Source of the DNA: Bacteroidetes bacterium endosymbiont of Geopemphigus sp.
GTDB taxonomy: Bacteria > Bacteroidota > Bacteroidia > Flavobacteriales > Blattabacteriaceae
Length of the DNA: 64,000 nt
Assembly: GCF_002904345.1 (NCBI RefSeq)
Contig: NZ_PEIH01000005.1
Coordinates: forward strand, 674,449-738,448
Direction of reading: 5' to 3'
The position numbers and the translations under genes are program-made. The notes under the pieces were generated by a model. The model was not told the DNA's origin, made no database searches, and saw nothing but the letters and a program-made list of their open reading frames with translations. Numbering within the stretch: the stretch's first letter is position 1; every line of letters starts with the position of its first letter. Shown in pieces: positions 1-9,439 of this stretch.

Positions 1-143
1 ACAGTTATTTAATTCAAAAAGGCATTGTCCTGAGAGACCGTTCGGCAGAGGAACTTTGTGAGGGATGTTTACGGATTACTGTAGGTACCCATAAAGAAAA
101 TCAATTACTCATAGAAGCTCTTGAAAATTATCAGAAATCATGA
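1..143 (+). CDS. hisC: Histidinol-phosphate aminotransferase, C-terminal end only (cut by window start)
   Basis: The first 143 bases encode the last ~46 residues of a PLP-dependent aminotransferase. The tail reads in part [20 protein letters not shown], which is the conserved HisC C-terminus (R-D-R-S, then LRITVGT, then a final helix). HisC makes histidinol phosphate from imidazole-acetol phosphate and glutamate. The stop TGA (141-143) overlaps the hisB start ATG (140-142) in an ATGA, as at the other translationally coupled junctions in this operon. The catalytic lysine lies outside the window. Confidence 0.88.
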   Translation, partial: SYLIQKGIVLRDRSAEELCEGCLRITVGTHKENQLLIEALENYQKS

Positions 144-1279
144 AAAAAAAGCTTTTGTTCATCGATAGAGATGGCACTTTAGTTAAGGAAATTCCTCCGA
201 AATATCAGATTGATTCACTCGATAAAGTTATCTTCTACCCTGGGGCGATCTCTTATATGGCACGTATTGCTTCTGAGCTGGATTACGAATTGGTAATGGT
301 GACTAATCAAGATGGTTTGGGAACAGAAAGCTTTCCCGAGGAGCGCTTTACAGTAGCGCATGAATATATTATTCAAACTTTTAAGAGAGAAGGCGTTCAT
401 TTTTCAGCCGTTCACATAGACCGCAGCTTTGCCAAAGAGAATATTCCTACGCGTAAACCAGACATAGGAATGCTTTCGGCTTATTTTTCACCGGCTTATG
501 ATCTGACTAATTCCTTTGTCATCGGCGATAGAATTACCGATGTGCTTTTAGCTAAAAATATAGGATGCAAAGCTATATGGCTAAACCAGGGAAATAACCT
601 TGGACAACACGAGGCTACAAGAACGGCAGAGGAACTCGCGATTTTCATTGCTTTAGAGACCATTCACTGGAAGAAAATTTATGAATATCTCAAATTTAGT
701 CTTCGCTACTGCCAACATAGACGACATACTCGGGAAACAGATATACAAATCGAGCTTCAACTCGACGGCACAGGAATATATGATATCCATACAGGATTAT
801 TTTTTTTTGATCATATGCTTGAGCAGATCAGCCGTCATGGAGGACTAGATCTCCATATCAAAGCACAAGGGGATTTATCTGTTGATGAACACCACACCAT
901 TGAAGATACAGGCATTGCGCTTGGTGAAGCTTTTACAAAAGCACTGGGAGACAAACGAGGCATAGCACGCTATGGCTTCCTTTTGCCCATGGATGACGCT
1001 TTGGCTCAATTAGCATTAGATTTAGGAGGAAGAAGTCAGTTGGTATGGAACGTTGATTTTCATCGCGAGATGATAGGAGATGTGCCGACAGAAATGTTTT
1101 CGCATTTTTTCAAGTCTTTTGCAGATGCAGCCGAGTGTAATCTCAACATACGGGCCGAGGGCACAAATGAACATCACAAAATAGAGTCTATATTTAAGGC
1201 TTTCGCTCGCAGCCTTAAAATGGCCGCGTGCCGTGATCCTTATAACGATCAATTGCCCTCTACTAAAGGAAAACTATGA
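140..1279 (+). CDS. hisB: Bifunctional histidinol-phosphatase / imidazoleglycerol-phosphate dehydratase
   Basis: A 379-residue fusion catalysing two steps of histidine synthesis. The N-terminal half is a HAD-superfamily phosphatase with the nucleophile motif DRDGT (D9, D11), a TNQ at about 55-57 and the late acidic motif IGDRITD near 128-134. The C-terminal half (from about 195) is the dehydratase, with the metal-binding [10 protein letters not shown] at 249-258 and a second EHHKIE repeat near 345. The cysteines of the zinc loop known in the E. coli phosphatase domain are not seen; the loop reads [15 protein letters not shown] believe this is common in Bacteroidota HisB but could not check. 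The start is set by the ATGA overlap with hisC, and the stop overlaps hisH in the same way. Confidence 0.96.
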   Translation: MKKKLLFIDRDGTLVKEIPPKYQIDSLDKVIFYPGAISYMARIASELDYELVMVTNQDGLGTESFPEERFTVAHEYIIQTFKREGVHFSAVHIDRSFAKENIPTRKPDIGMLSAYFSPAYDLTNSFVIGDRITDVLLAKNIGCKAIWLNQGNNLGQHEATRTAEELAIFIALETIHWKKIYEYLKFSLRYCQHRRHTRETDIQIELQLDGTGIYDIHTGLFFFDHMLEQISRHGGLDLHIKAQGDLSVDEHHTIEDTGIALGEAFTKALGDKRGIARYGFLLPMDDALAQLALDLGGRSQLVWNVDFHREMIGDVPTEMFSHFFKSFADAAECNLNIRAEGTNEHHKIESIFKAFARSLKMAACRDPYNDQLPSTKGKL

Positions 1280-1869
1280 AGACCGTTATTGTAAAATATC
1301 CTGCAGGGAACGTACAGTCGATAGTATTTGCTCTAGAGCGTATTGGATTACAGTCGATTATCAGCGATAAAAAAGAAGCTATTCAAGGTGCTGATAAGGT
1401 AATTATTCCAGGGGTAGGCGAAGCAAGATCAGCCATGGAATATTTTCGTAAAACAGGACTTGATCAACTGATTCCAAATTTAAAACAACCTGTTTTAGGC
1501 ATCTGCCTGGGTATGCAGCTTCTTTGCCTTCACTCGGAAGAAAACAACACCCCTTGTCTGGGAATTTTTGATCTACCAGTAAAAAAATTTGTCCCCTCTG
1601 ATGATTCCATGCTTAAAGTTCCACATATGGGATGGAACAAACTTTTCAATACTCAGGGAGTACTTTTTAAAGAGATAGAAAAAGACACTTATCAATATTT
1701 CGTACACAGCTATTATGTACCATTAAGCTTACATACCACTGCTTTGTCGGAGTATTTTTTGCCTTACAGCGCAGCTTTGCAGAAAGATAATTTTTATGCC
1801 TTGCAGTTTCATCCTGAAAAATCAGGAAAGCAAGGGCAAAGAATTATCCATAGCTTCCTCAAATTATGA
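1276..1869 (+). CDS. hisH: Imidazole glycerol phosphate synthase, glutaminase subunit
   Basis: A 197-residue class I glutamine amidotransferase that releases ammonia from glutamine and passes it to HisF. Visible motifs are the oxyanion-side GVGEA (46-50), the nucleophile elbow GICLGMQ with Cys77, and the catalytic His-Pro-Glu at about 179-181 in QFHPEKSG. Length is normal for the family. Start ATG 1276 overlaps the hisB stop by 4 bases; hisA follows after 11 bases. All catalytic residues are present, so the subunit should be active. Confidence 0.96.
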   Translation: MKTVIVKYPAGNVQSIVFALERIGLQSIISDKKEAIQGADKVIIPGVGEARSAMEYFRKTGLDQLIPNLKQPVLGICLGMQLLCLHSEENNTPCLGIFDLPVKKFVPSDDSMLKVPHMGWNKLFNTQGVLFKEIEKDTYQYFVHSYYVPLSLHTTALSEYFLPYSAALQKDNFYALQFHPEKSGKQGQRIIHSFLKL

Positions 1870-1880
1870 AACTTTAGAAC

Positions 1881-2606
1881 ATGCAAATCATACCAGCTAT
1901 AGATCTTATCGACGGAAAATGCGTACGTCTTATTCAGGGAGACTATACCCAAAAGAAAATATATAGTCATCACCCGCTGGAAGTAGCATTGCGCTTTGAA
2001 GAGGCCGGTATTTCACGATTGCACCTGGTGGATCTTGATGGAGCTAAAAATGGCAAGCTTATTCATTGGAATATCTTAGAGCAATTGACTACCCATACGC
2101 GATTGCTCATCGACTTTGGAGGAGGCATTCAGAGCGATCAAGACCTAAAAGCTGTCTTTGAAAGCGGAGCCTACATGGCTACTATAGGCAGTATCGCTGT
2201 AAAAAAACCAGAGCTGTTTAAAAACTGGATCGGGCGCTATGGTAGTGAAAAAATCCTCCTGGGCGCTGATGTAAAAGATGAGAAAATTCTGATACACGGC
2301 TGGAAACAAGTTACTGAGATTTCGATGTGGGAATTTATTAAAAAAAAAATAGCTGAAGGTGTGGAGCAACTTTTTTGTACTGATATCGCCAAAGATGGCC
2401 TCTTATCAGGCCCTTCTGTAAATCTCTACCGAAAAATCATTCAGAGATTTCCCAATCTAAAATTAATCGCCAGCGGTGGCATAAATCAACTAAAAGATTT
2501 GAAAGAATTGCAAGCTCTAGGTTGTAAAGGAGCAATTATCGGAAAAGCGCTATACGAGAATAAAATTCAGCTCTCGGAGCTGAAAAATTTTACAAATCCC
2601 ATATAA
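1881..2606 (+). CDS. hisA: ProFAR isomerase (phosphoribosylformimino-AICAR-P isomerase)
   Basis: A 241-residue (beta/alpha)8 barrel that opens the ribose ring in an Amadori rearrangement, making PRFAR for HisH-HisF. The general-base aspartate is in PAIDLIDGKCVRL (D8). The second catalytic aspartate is in LLGADVKDEK near residue 130. Phosphate-binding glycines are in FGGGIQS and IASGGI. The stop TAA directly abuts the hisF ATG with no spacer, which is consistent with coupled translation. Confidence 0.96.
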   Translation: MQIIPAIDLIDGKCVRLIQGDYTQKKIYSHHPLEVALRFEEAGISRLHLVDLDGAKNGKLIHWNILEQLTTHTRLLIDFGGGIQSDQDLKAVFESGAYMATIGSIAVKKPELFKNWIGRYGSEKILLGADVKDEKILIHGWKQVTEISMWEFIKKKIAEGVEQLFCTDIAKDGLLSGPSVNLYRKIIQRFPNLKLIASGGINQLKDLKELQALGCKGAIIGKALYENKIQLSELKNFTNPI

Positions 2607-3380
2607 ATGCTTACCAAGCGTATTATTCCCTGCCTGGACATCAAAGGTAGAAGGACCGTTAAAGGTATCCGTTTTAAACATCTTCAAGATGCCGGAGATC
2701 CAGTAGAGCTGGCTGCGCGATACGCCCAAGAAGGTGCAGATGAACTTGTTTTTCTCGATATCAGCGCTACAGAGGAAAGACGAAAAACATTAGCGCCATT
2801 AGTTAAAGAAATCGCACGAGAACTTTATATTCCCTTCACTATCGGAGGAGGTGTAGGATCGATAAGGGATGTAGAAATTTTGCTGAGTGCAGGAGCAGAT
2901 AAAATATCTCTCAACACTTGCGCTTTCCAGAGACCTCAATTGCTCGATGAGCTCGTCCAGCGCTTTGGAAGTCAATGCGTAGTTTTGGCTATAGATATAC
3001 AATATGAAGAGGAAGAATGGTGGGTTTACCTCAATGGTGGTCGCCTGAAAACTACAAGAAAGGCAATGGATTGGGCTCGAGAGGCTATCGATCGCGGTAT
3101 TGGAGAGATTCTCTTAACTTCCATGGACCAAGATGGTACCAAGAAAGGATTTGCCTTAGATATTACCTGTGAGTTCTCTGAAAAACTTTCCGTACCTATC
3201 ATCGCTTCCGGAGGAGCGGGAAAAGTAGAAGATTTTTATAATGTTTTTCAAAAAGGTAAGGCTGATGCAGCTCTAGCCGCCAGCGTTTTCCATTATAGAG
3301 AAATTGAAATTCCGACCTTAAAAAAATACCTAAGTCAACAAGGTATTACCGTTCGCCCTACTAAAACTTGTATAAAATGA
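2607..3380 (+). CDS. hisF: Imidazole glycerol phosphate synthase, cyclase subunit
   Basis: A 257-residue (beta/alpha)8 barrel that cyclises PRFAR with ammonia from HisH to give imidazole glycerol phosphate plus AICAR. The catalytic aspartates are in [15 protein letters not shown] (D11) and VLAIDIQ (about D130). Phosphate-binding loops IGGGVGS and IIASGGAGK are intact. It follows hisA directly, and its TGA (3378-3380) overlaps the hisIE start as ATGA. Nothing unusual is seen. Confidence 0.97.
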   Translation: MLTKRIIPCLDIKGRRTVKGIRFKHLQDAGDPVELAARYAQEGADELVFLDISATEERRKTLAPLVKEIARELYIPFTIGGGVGSIRDVEILLSAGADKISLNTCAFQRPQLLDELVQRFGSQCVVLAIDIQYEEEEWWVYLNGGRLKTTRKAMDWAREAIDRGIGEILLTSMDQDGTKKGFALDITCEFSEKLSVPIIASGGAGKVEDFYNVFQKGKADAALAASVFHYREIEIPTLKKYLSQQGITVRPTKTCIK

Positions 3381-4000
3381 TATTACCTTCTATAGAATCC
3401 ATTGATTTTCAAAAATTCCCTGAGGAGCTTATCCCGGCGATTATTCAGGACAAACACACCTCAAAAGTTCTTATGCTAGGCTACATGGACAAAGCCGCTT
3501 ATCAAGAAACGTTGCGAAAACTTCGCGTAACTTTTTATAGCCGATCTAAAAAAAGACTCTGGACCAAGGGCGAGAAAAGCGGAGATTATTTGATGGTTCG
3601 TGAAATCCGAATCGATTGTGATAAAGATGCTTTATTGATTAAAGCCCAGCCACTAGGCCCTACTTGTCATACCGGAGCTGATAGCTGCTGGAGTGAAGAA
3701 AATGAAGAAACTTATGGGTTTCTAAGTCAACTTGAAGAAGTTATATCTCATCGAAGAAAGCAAAAATCTGAACGCTCTTATATCAGCAAACTCTTTGAAA
3801 AAGGAATAAATAAGATCGCGCAAAAATTCGGAGAAGAAGCTGTGGAGCTCATCATAGAATCGAAAGATGAAAGTAAAAAACTTTTCTTAAACGAAGCGGC
3901 GGATCTATTGTTTCATTACCTGATTTTACTACAAGCCAAGAATTATATCCTTAAAGAAGTAGTGGAAGTTCTCAAAGAGCGGAATAAGTCTCATCAATAG
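3377..4000 (+). CDS. hisIE: Bifunctional phosphoribosyl-AMP cyclohydrolase / phosphoribosyl-ATP pyrophosphatase
   Basis: The product covers steps 2 and 3 of histidine synthesis. The N-terminal cyclohydrolase carries LMLGYMDK, a zinc/metal-binding [10 protein letters not shown] and the GPTCHTG motif. The C-terminal pyrophosphatase (from about residue 115) carries the metal-binding [13 protein letters not shown] and [12 protein letters not shown] chose ATG 3377, which gives 207 residues, because it overlaps the hisF stop as ATGA like the other junctions. An in-frame TTG at 3368 would add three residues. It is the last gene of the operon; no clear terminator hairpin follows. Confidence 0.95.
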   Translation: MILPSIESIDFQKFPEELIPAIIQDKHTSKVLMLGYMDKAAYQETLRKLRVTFYSRSKKRLWTKGEKSGDYLMVREIRIDCDKDALLIKAQPLGPTCHTGADSCWSEENEETYGFLSQLEEVISHRRKQKSERSYISKLFEKGINKIAQKFGEEAVELIIESKDESKKLFLNEAADLLFHYLILLQAKNYILKEVVEVLKERNKSHQ

Positions 4001-4022
4001 TAAAAATCAAGTATTCCCTCTG

Positions 4023-4410
4023 TCAGTTGATTTCCATCAATTTATGAGTCTGTGAAGACATCCACCAACGCGAATATCGCTTGATATATTCAATAATCTT
4101 CGGAATCATCTCCTTCGAGCGACTCCATTTGGGTTGCAATAAAAGGAAATAATCATCACTTATACGAGCGTCGTGATCTTCAGCAAAGAAGAAATCGTTC
4201 CGGTTGTGAATAACGATCTTCAACTCATGGACTTTTAAATAAATATGTTGAATTGGAAGTTTTTTCACTTAGATAGAAAGGTAAATCCAATCAAAAAAAT
4301 CACTTAAAGGATAGGTTACCGGATGAAGATAATAACCTTTAGCCTTCCTTCCGGCATAGATTCCCTCACCCTGAAGAGAATAAAAATCTCCATAACAGAT
4401 AATTTACCTA
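4023..4410 (-). pseudogene. queE: Internally deleted 7-carboxy-7-deazaguanine synthase
   Basis: QueE is a radical-SAM enzyme making the queuosine precursor CDG. Two pieces remain on the minus strand. Near 4325-4400 is an N-terminal piece reading FYSLQGEGIYAGRKA, a very characteristic QueE start. At 4023-4268 an open stretch of 81 codons ends in NRNDFFFAEDHDARI, LQPKWSRSKEMIPKII and SSQTHKLMEI, which is the QueE C-terminus. The middle, including the CxxxCxxC cluster motif, has been deleted, so the enzyme cannot function. It lies just downstream of folD on the same strand. Confidence 0.85.
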
Positions 4411-4454
4411 TGGTAGTTTTTCCGGGATTTTTAGCTGCTTGTTAAAAATTGTAC

Positions 4455-5336
4455 TCAAAACTTCCTTCTCTTTACAGCCCACAGAGTATTTTTCAGAAGC
4501 ATCGCGCGTGTCAAAGGACCTACTCCTCCCGGCACCGGAGTAAGATAAGAAGCCTTACCGTAAACACTTTCAAAATCAACATCTCCTGCCAAACGATAAC
4601 CTCTAGATGAAGAGTTATCCTTCACGCGAGTAACTCCTACGTCAATCACTACGGCATTCTTTCGAATCATATCGGCTTTCAAAAATCCCGGAACGCCCAA
4701 AGCGGTGATAACGATATCGGCCTGACGTGTAAATTTTATCACATCAGGGGTAAAACTATGGGCAAGCGTAACGGTACTGTTTCCGGGCAAGGCTTTGCGA
4801 GCCATAAGAATGCTCATAGGTTTTCCCACAATGGCGCTTCGTCCGATGATAACCGTATGTTTACCTTGTGTATCAATCAAATATCGCTTAAGCAAGCTAA
4901 GGATTCCGGAAGGAGTGGCGGGAAGAAAAGTTTCTATATCAAGCGCCATCTTTCCTACATTCATCGGATGAAAACCATCCACATCCTTATCCGGATGAAT
5001 AGCTAGTATTACTTCTTGCGCATCGATATGAGGGGGTAAGGGTAGTTGCACGATAAAACCATCTACCGAAGTATAACGATTAAGTCTATGAATCAATTCC
5101 AGGAGTTCCTCCTGGGAAGCGTTGTGAGGTAATTGTTCTAGCGAAGAACGAAAGCCTACGTTTTGACAGTCTTTTACCTTATTACGAACATAAGCTTGAC
5201 TGGCCGGATCTTCACCCACTAAAACCGCTGCCAAATGTGGAGCATCATAGCCTGCTTTCTTGAGTTGATTCACTTCAGTCGTTATTTCCTTACGAAACTC
5301 ATAGGCTAAGGCATTCCCATCGAGAAGCTGTGTCAT
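4455..5336 (-). CDS. folD: Bifunctional methylenetetrahydrofolate dehydrogenase / methenyltetrahydrofolate cyclohydrolase
   Basis: A 293-residue cytosolic NADP-dependent enzyme interconverting 5,10-methylene- and 10-formyl-tetrahydrofolate for purine and formyl-Met-tRNA supply. The catalytic lysine is K53 in QAYVRNKVK. Family signatures QLPLPPH (97-103), DKDVDGFHP (116-124), TPSG (141-144) and GRSAIVGKP (165-173) are all present. Length is standard. A sequence TACCTTTAC, close to the Bacteroidota -7 box, lies just upstream on the minus strand. The neighbouring queE has decayed while this gene is intact. Confidence 0.96.
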   Translation of the reverse strand: MTQLLDGNALAYEFRKEITTEVNQLKKAGYDAPHLAAVLVGEDPASQAYVRNKVKDCQNVGFRSSLEQLPHNASQEELLELIHRLNRYTSVDGFIVQLPLPPHIDAQEVILAIHPDKDVDGFHPMNVGKMALDIETFLPATPSGILSLLKRYLIDTQGKHTVIIGRSAIVGKPMSILMARKALPGNSTVTLAHSFTPDVIKFTRQADIVITALGVPGFLKADMIRKNAVVIDVGVTRVKDNSSSRGYRLAGDVDFESVYGKASYLTPVPGGVGPLTRAMLLKNTLWAVKRRKF

Positions 5337-5406
5337 ATAAAAGAAAGTTTTTACAGTGGTAAAGGTACAGAGAGTTTATTTCTTTAAAAAAGACTTATTT
5401 AAAAAA

Positions 5407-6156
5407 TTATATTTTTTGGCTCAGTTCAATAAATTCTCCTACCGAAAGTTGCTCCGCTCTCTGATCAAGAACAGGAATTTTGTAAAATGAATCCGACAAT
5501 TTCAAAGGTTTAAGCGCATTACGGAGAGTTTTTCGTCTTTGATTGAAAGCACTCTTAACAAGCTTAAAAAAAAAGCCTTCCTCTAGTTTTGGCATATGAG
5601 ATTTCCTGCGAAGACGAATCACAGCAGATTTTACTTTTGGTGGCGGTGAAAAAACCTGCTCATTAACTGTAAAAAGATAATCAACTTCATAAAAAGTCTG
5701 TACTAAAACCGAAAGAATACCATAAATTTTATTGCCACATTTAGCCGCTATACGCTCAGCCACTTCCTTTTGGAACATACCTACGCACTCAGGAATAGAA
5801 TTCCGATATTCTAAAACGCGAAAGAGGATTTGTGAGGAAATATTATAGGGAAAATTACCAATTAGGGCAAAAGAAGAAAACAAAGGTTCCCATTTTAAAA
5901 AATCCGCTTGCACTATATACTCTTTTAAAGAGGGAAATTCTTCCCGAAGGTAATTTACAGATTCTCTATCGAGTTCTACCAAAAAAAAATTTGAGGTATT
6001 CTTAAGAAGATAGCGCGTAAGAACACCCGTACCTGGTCCTACTTCCACTACAAAAGAATAATTCCGAAAAGAAAGGCTTTTGAAAATTTTTTCGGCAATA
6101 TTATGATCGGTAAGAAAATGCTGACCCAAATGCTTTTTAGGACGAATTTTTAACAT
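5407..6156 (-). CDS. rsmA: 16S rRNA dimethyladenosine transferase (KsgA)
   Basis: A 249-residue SAM-dependent methyltransferase that dimethylates two adjacent adenines in the 3'-terminal hairpin of 16S rRNA during small-subunit assembly. Motifs are the N-terminal KKHLGQHFL (7-15), the SAM-binding EVGPGTG (38-44) and the catalytic NFPY (101-104). The C-terminal helical domain ends with FNQRRKTLRNAL and RAEQLSVGEF, as expected. It is transcribed divergently from the AMP-nucleosidase-like gene and has a TATATTTG promoter box 16 bases before its ATG. Confidence 0.96.
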   Translation of the reverse strand: MLKIRPKKHLGQHFLTDHNIAEKIFKSLSFRNYSFVVEVGPGTGVLTRYLLKNTSNFFLVELDRESVNYLREEFPSLKEYIVQADFLKWEPLFSSFALIGNFPYNISSQILFRVLEYRNSIPECVGMFQKEVAERIAAKCGNKIYGILSVLVQTFYEVDYLFTVNEQVFSPPPKVKSAVIRLRRKSHMPKLEEGFFFKLVKSAFNQRRKTLRNALKPLKLSDSFYKIPVLDQRAEQLSVGEFIELSQKI

Positions 6157-6171
6157 ACTTATTCAACAGAA

Positions 6172-6179
6172 CAAATATA
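6172..6179 (-). promoter_or_regulatory. Bacteroidota-type -7 promoter box for rsmA
   Basis: The minus strand reads TATATTTG, an exact match to the Bacteroidota sigma factor -7 consensus TAnnTTTG, ending 15 bases before the rsmA ATG. No convincing TTTG -33 element is seen at the expected 17-23 base spacing. Confidence 0.45.
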
Positions 6180-6215
6180 GACAGAGAAGAAAGTAAAAGA
6201 ATGAATAACAAAAAC

Positions 6216-6223
6216 TAAATTTG
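6216..6223 (+). promoter_or_regulatory. Bacteroidota-type -7 promoter box for the AMP-nucleosidase-like gene
   Basis: TAAATTTG matches TAnnTTTG exactly, 18 bases upstream of ATG 6242. With the rsmA box it forms a divergent promoter pair within 85 bases. The -33 element is not clear. Confidence 0.45.
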
Positions 6224-6241
6224 TAAAACATCGGTAAAAAC

Positions 6242-7924
6242 ATGCCCGAACAATCTCTTTCAAAAGCCAAACAATCGAGCAACGCTATTGAACGCTTGCA
6301 AGTGACCATGCGCTACCTTTTTAATAGAGGTGCTTATAAGCCAAATGGTCCTTCAGGACAAACGTTAAAAGAGCTTTTACTATTGTTGCGACCTGAAATC
6401 TATGGAGATATGGTCGATAAAGAAAAGGTAGAGCTCAAGGGGTTGATCTATATAATGGACCGCTTGCCCAATGGCATAGAAGGTTGTCGCTACATTCATT
6501 TAACCACAGACGAGGGTTATTTGCGAGCAAATTTCCATTCAATCATACCACCCAAAAGGCGAAGGAATTGCTATCGTATTGATGATTATCAGATGAATAT
6601 TGAAATTACTCGTGGTCGCTCAGAGGTATATGATTTGCTCACTCACTTGACTTTTTTATTTATCGAAGGACAGAAAATCATGGATAAAGCCTATACAAAA
6701 AGTACTAAAAAGATTTCTCGCGAATGGAAATTTCTTGAACACATCGCCCTAAGCGATGAAACACTAACTTCCCAGGAGAGAAAAATAGGCCTCATTCATT
6801 TATCTACCTTACTTGGACGTACTTTTCAAGAGACCCTTGAAGCGGAAGCGCGTTTTTCTAAGGATCACGATAAAAAACAATTTTTTAAAATTATCTATCA
6901 TTTAGGTCAACTTAGTATAGATGAATTATTGCGCGGTGAAAAGCGGGTGATTTCATTTAGCCCTACGCTTCGCGAGCGCATTGGGCATCATTTTTACGGT
7001 GAGACATGGGCACATAATATTAAAAAAACACTTATAAAAAAACAACAACTATCAAGAGGACTCCATATTATAAGTGCCAATATGCACGGAGCGCTTAACA
7101 GCTTTTACGCTCGTAAAGCTCTGGGAAAAGATTTCAAAGACAAAAATGATCTGGAAATCTACAAAAAGCTTAGTCAACCAGGAAGTCATAGCCTGCGCGA
7201 GATCGTTTCACAATATGCAAGAGCAAATGGTACAGTTATGATCGATGACCACTCTGGAGCCAATATCAATGTTCAAATCATCGATTTGAAAAAAGTTGAT
7301 CTCTCAGAAACTGCCTTTGAATCGATAGAAAAACCTCATCAAAAAGATCTGCTCATCGTTATGGACTATGCCTTTGGTGAGCAAGCCTATGAAGTAATGG
7401 ATGAACTGTTAAAACCTTGTAAGGACGAAAAGCAATTATATAAAATGAATATCAAATCCATTTCCATCATGGGCAAGGCAGGTATATTAGATGGAAAAAA
7501 GGGAGATATCATGGTGCCTGATGCACATATTTTTGAAGGGTCAGCAGATAATTACCCGATAAAAAACGCCCTCTCGGGCGATGATTTTAGAGGCGCTCGT
7601 CTTGGAGTTTGTGAGGGTTTAATGGTAACCGTATTAGGAACCTCTTTGCAAAATAAAGACTTATTGAAATATTTCAAGAACTCCAGCTGGGGAGCTATAG
7701 GTCTGGAAATGGAGGGCGCTCATTATCAAAAAGCCATCCAATCTGCGGTAAATATTCGCAGACATCTCTCTGAAGATATCGTATTGCGATATGCTTACTA
7801 TGCCTCGGACAATCCGCTCGAGAGCGGTAGCACCTTAGCCTCAGGAGGATTAGGATTGAGTGGCGTGAAACCTACCTATCTAATCACGCAGAGAATCCTC
7901 GAGCAAATTCTTTCTGGAAAATAA
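6242..7924 (+). CDS. AMP-nucleosidase-like / nucleoside phosphorylase-superfamily protein (Bacteroidota DUF6909-type)
   Basis: A 560-residue soluble protein without signal peptide. The C-terminal part (about 340-560) resembles the nucleoside phosphorylase/AMP nucleosidase fold: LLIVMDYAFGEQAYEVMDEL, a GKAGIL loop, and GLEMEGAHYQKA, the methionine-glutamate ribose-binding motif typical of this superfamily. The N-terminal 300 residues are a helical region I associate with the long Bacteroidota proteins once annotated as AMP nucleosidase. If that is right the reaction would be AMP to adenine plus ribose-5-phosphate, but substrate cannot be read from sequence. xth follows after 5 bases, so the two are probably cotranscribed. 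Confidence 0.75.
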   Translation: MPEQSLSKAKQSSNAIERLQVTMRYLFNRGAYKPNGPSGQTLKELLLLLRPEIYGDMVDKEKVELKGLIYIMDRLPNGIEGCRYIHLTTDEGYLRANFHSIIPPKRRRNCYRIDDYQMNIEITRGRSEVYDLLTHLTFLFIEGQKIMDKAYTKSTKKISREWKFLEHIALSDETLTSQERKIGLIHLSTLLGRTFQETLEAEARFSKDHDKKQFFKIIYHLGQLSIDELLRGEKRVISFSPTLRERIGHHFYGETWAHNIKKTLIKKQQLSRGLHIISANMHGALNSFYARKALGKDFKDKNDLEIYKKLSQPGSHSLREIVSQYARANGTVMIDDHSGANINVQIIDLKKVDLSETAFESIEKPHQKDLLIVMDYAFGEQAYEVMDELLKPCKDEKQLYKMNIKSISIMGKAGILDGKKGDIMVPDAHIFEGSADNYPIKNALSGDDFRGARLGVCEGLMVTVLGTSLQNKDLLKYFKNSSWGAIGLEMEGAHYQKAIQSAVNIRRHLSEDIVLRYAYYASDNPLESGSTLASGGLGLSGVKPTYLITQRILEQILSGK

Positions 7925-7929
7925 AGTTT

Positions 7930-8694
7930 ATGAAAATTATCAGTTACAACATCAATGGCATCCGCGCAGCGATTAAAAAAGGTTTGCTCAACTGGATAGA
8001 GAAAGCGCAACCCGATGTGCTTTGTTTACAAGAGATCAAAGCAAATATTTCTCAGATTGAGACCAAAGCTTTTGAGGATTTAGGCTATTATCATCACTGG
8101 TTTCCTGCGCAAAAGAAGGGATACAGCGGCGTGGCCATCCTTTCGAAAGAATCACCTTTGCACGTGGAATATGGAGCAGGAATGAACTATATGGATAGCG
8201 AAGGACGCATATTGCGCGCGGATTTTGAATATTGCTCCATCATAAGTCTTTATATTCCTTCAGGTTCAAATATGGAGGCTCGTTTAGATTTCAAACTGCA
8301 ATTTTTGAAAGATTTTTACAATTATATTCAAAAAATTAAGAAAAATTATCCTAGACTGATCATTTGCGGAGATTATAACATTTGCCATGAGGCCATAGAT
8401 ATTCATGATCCGGTAAGAAATGCTAAGAATTCAGGGTTTTTACCTGTTGAGCGTAAATGGATAAGTCGATTTATCGAATTAGGTTTTATAGATAGCTTTC
8501 GGCATTTCATCAGCACGCCCTTCCATTACAGCTGGTGGAGCTATAGGGCCAACGCACGAGATAAAAATAAAGGTTGGCGCATCGACTATCAAATGGTCAG
8601 TGAGCCGATAAAAGAGCACATGCAAAGGGCTTTTATTCTACCCGAAGCCAGGCATTCAGACCATTGCCCTGTTGGTTTGCATATGAAATTTTAA
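7930..8694 (+). CDS. xth: Exodeoxyribonuclease III / AP endonuclease
   Basis: A 254-residue exonuclease/endonuclease/phosphatase-fold DNA repair enzyme that nicks abasic sites and trims 3' ends. Active-site residues are visible: N7 in ISYNINGIR, E35 in LCLQEIK, D148 and N150 in ICGDYN, and the terminal Asp-His in ARHSDHCP (D244, H245). GWRIDYQMVS is also conserved. Length matches the family. It is intact, in contrast to the broken repair genes rarA and uvrA in the same window. Confidence 0.95.
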   Translation: MKIISYNINGIRAAIKKGLLNWIEKAQPDVLCLQEIKANISQIETKAFEDLGYYHHWFPAQKKGYSGVAILSKESPLHVEYGAGMNYMDSEGRILRADFEYCSIISLYIPSGSNMEARLDFKLQFLKDFYNYIQKIKKNYPRLIICGDYNICHEAIDIHDPVRNAKNSGFLPVERKWISRFIELGFIDSFRHFISTPFHYSWWSYRANARDKNKGWRIDYQMVSEPIKEHMQRAFILPEARHSDHCPVGLHMKF

Positions 8695-8696
8695 CC

Positions 8697-9330
8697 TAAG
8701 GAAATAATATTTTGAGCACCTTAGCAGAAGAGGCATTGGGAAAAGTAATTTGAAGTTTTTTTTAGAGAGCGTAGGCGCTATTTGAGAGATGCTTACCCTC
8801 TCCTTAGTGTTTCTCCTAGAAATTCCGTGTCCATACCAAATCAACGGGCACATGTGTGTCATAAGTATAGAGGGCGAGCCATGTGTGGAACCTTTTAAAT
8901 GTTCGGAATAAAGAACGTCCGGCTTTAAAATATCATCAAATCACCACTGCGTTGCGGATCTATGGTCCATGAAATCATTTTTCCGTATGAATCTCTCTAT
9001 GTGTAGTAAATTTCCTTGTGCTCTAGCGGATCATACCAATCATTGGTCAGGATACCATGTGAGGAAGGATCACCACCCGTAAAGATTGAGGAATGACCTA
9101 CAGATCTATAAGTGGGCATATAATCATAATGAGTATTTTGAAAAGTATAACCTTTGTTCATAAGAGGTTTGAATCCTACATATGAAAATTGCTTTTCAAA
9201 GCGATAAAGGTATTCTTTCCGCATCTGATTAATAACAATACCCACTACCAGAACAGGATGCTCTAAAGGGATTTGGGCAAAAAAGGAGAAAGAAAAAAAG
9301 AGTAAATAAATAGCGTATAAATGTTGATTT
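8697..9330 (-). pseudogene. pafA: Remnant of a secreted PafA-type alkaline phosphatase
   Basis: Minus-strand remains of a secreted phosphomonoesterase. An N-terminal stretch (about 9330 down to 8997) encodes a hydrophobic signal-like segment ending FFAQ, then INQMRKEYLYRFEK, NTHYDYMPTYRSVGHSSIFTG and HGILTNDWYD, which matches PafA. The nucleophile position normally lies in the THYNYVPTYTAPGH region, so S or T candidates survive there. A C-terminal piece near 8730-8930 reads GSTHGSP and PLIWYGHGI, then ISQIAPTLS. The whole middle is missing and there are frameshifts and no good start codon. The intact enzyme is about 540 residues. Confidence 0.72.
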
Positions 9331-9439
9331 TTTATAGCATATAATTATGTTGTTATTGAACTGCAAGTATATGCGACATGTGAATTATTTCAATAAGAAT
9401 GTTTTGCTAAATTTGAGATCTTATGAATTAATTCATTTC

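Noticed and set aside
4758-5006. Open frame antisense to folD (82 codons)
   Set aside because: Lies within the conserved FolD core and has no similarity to known proteins.
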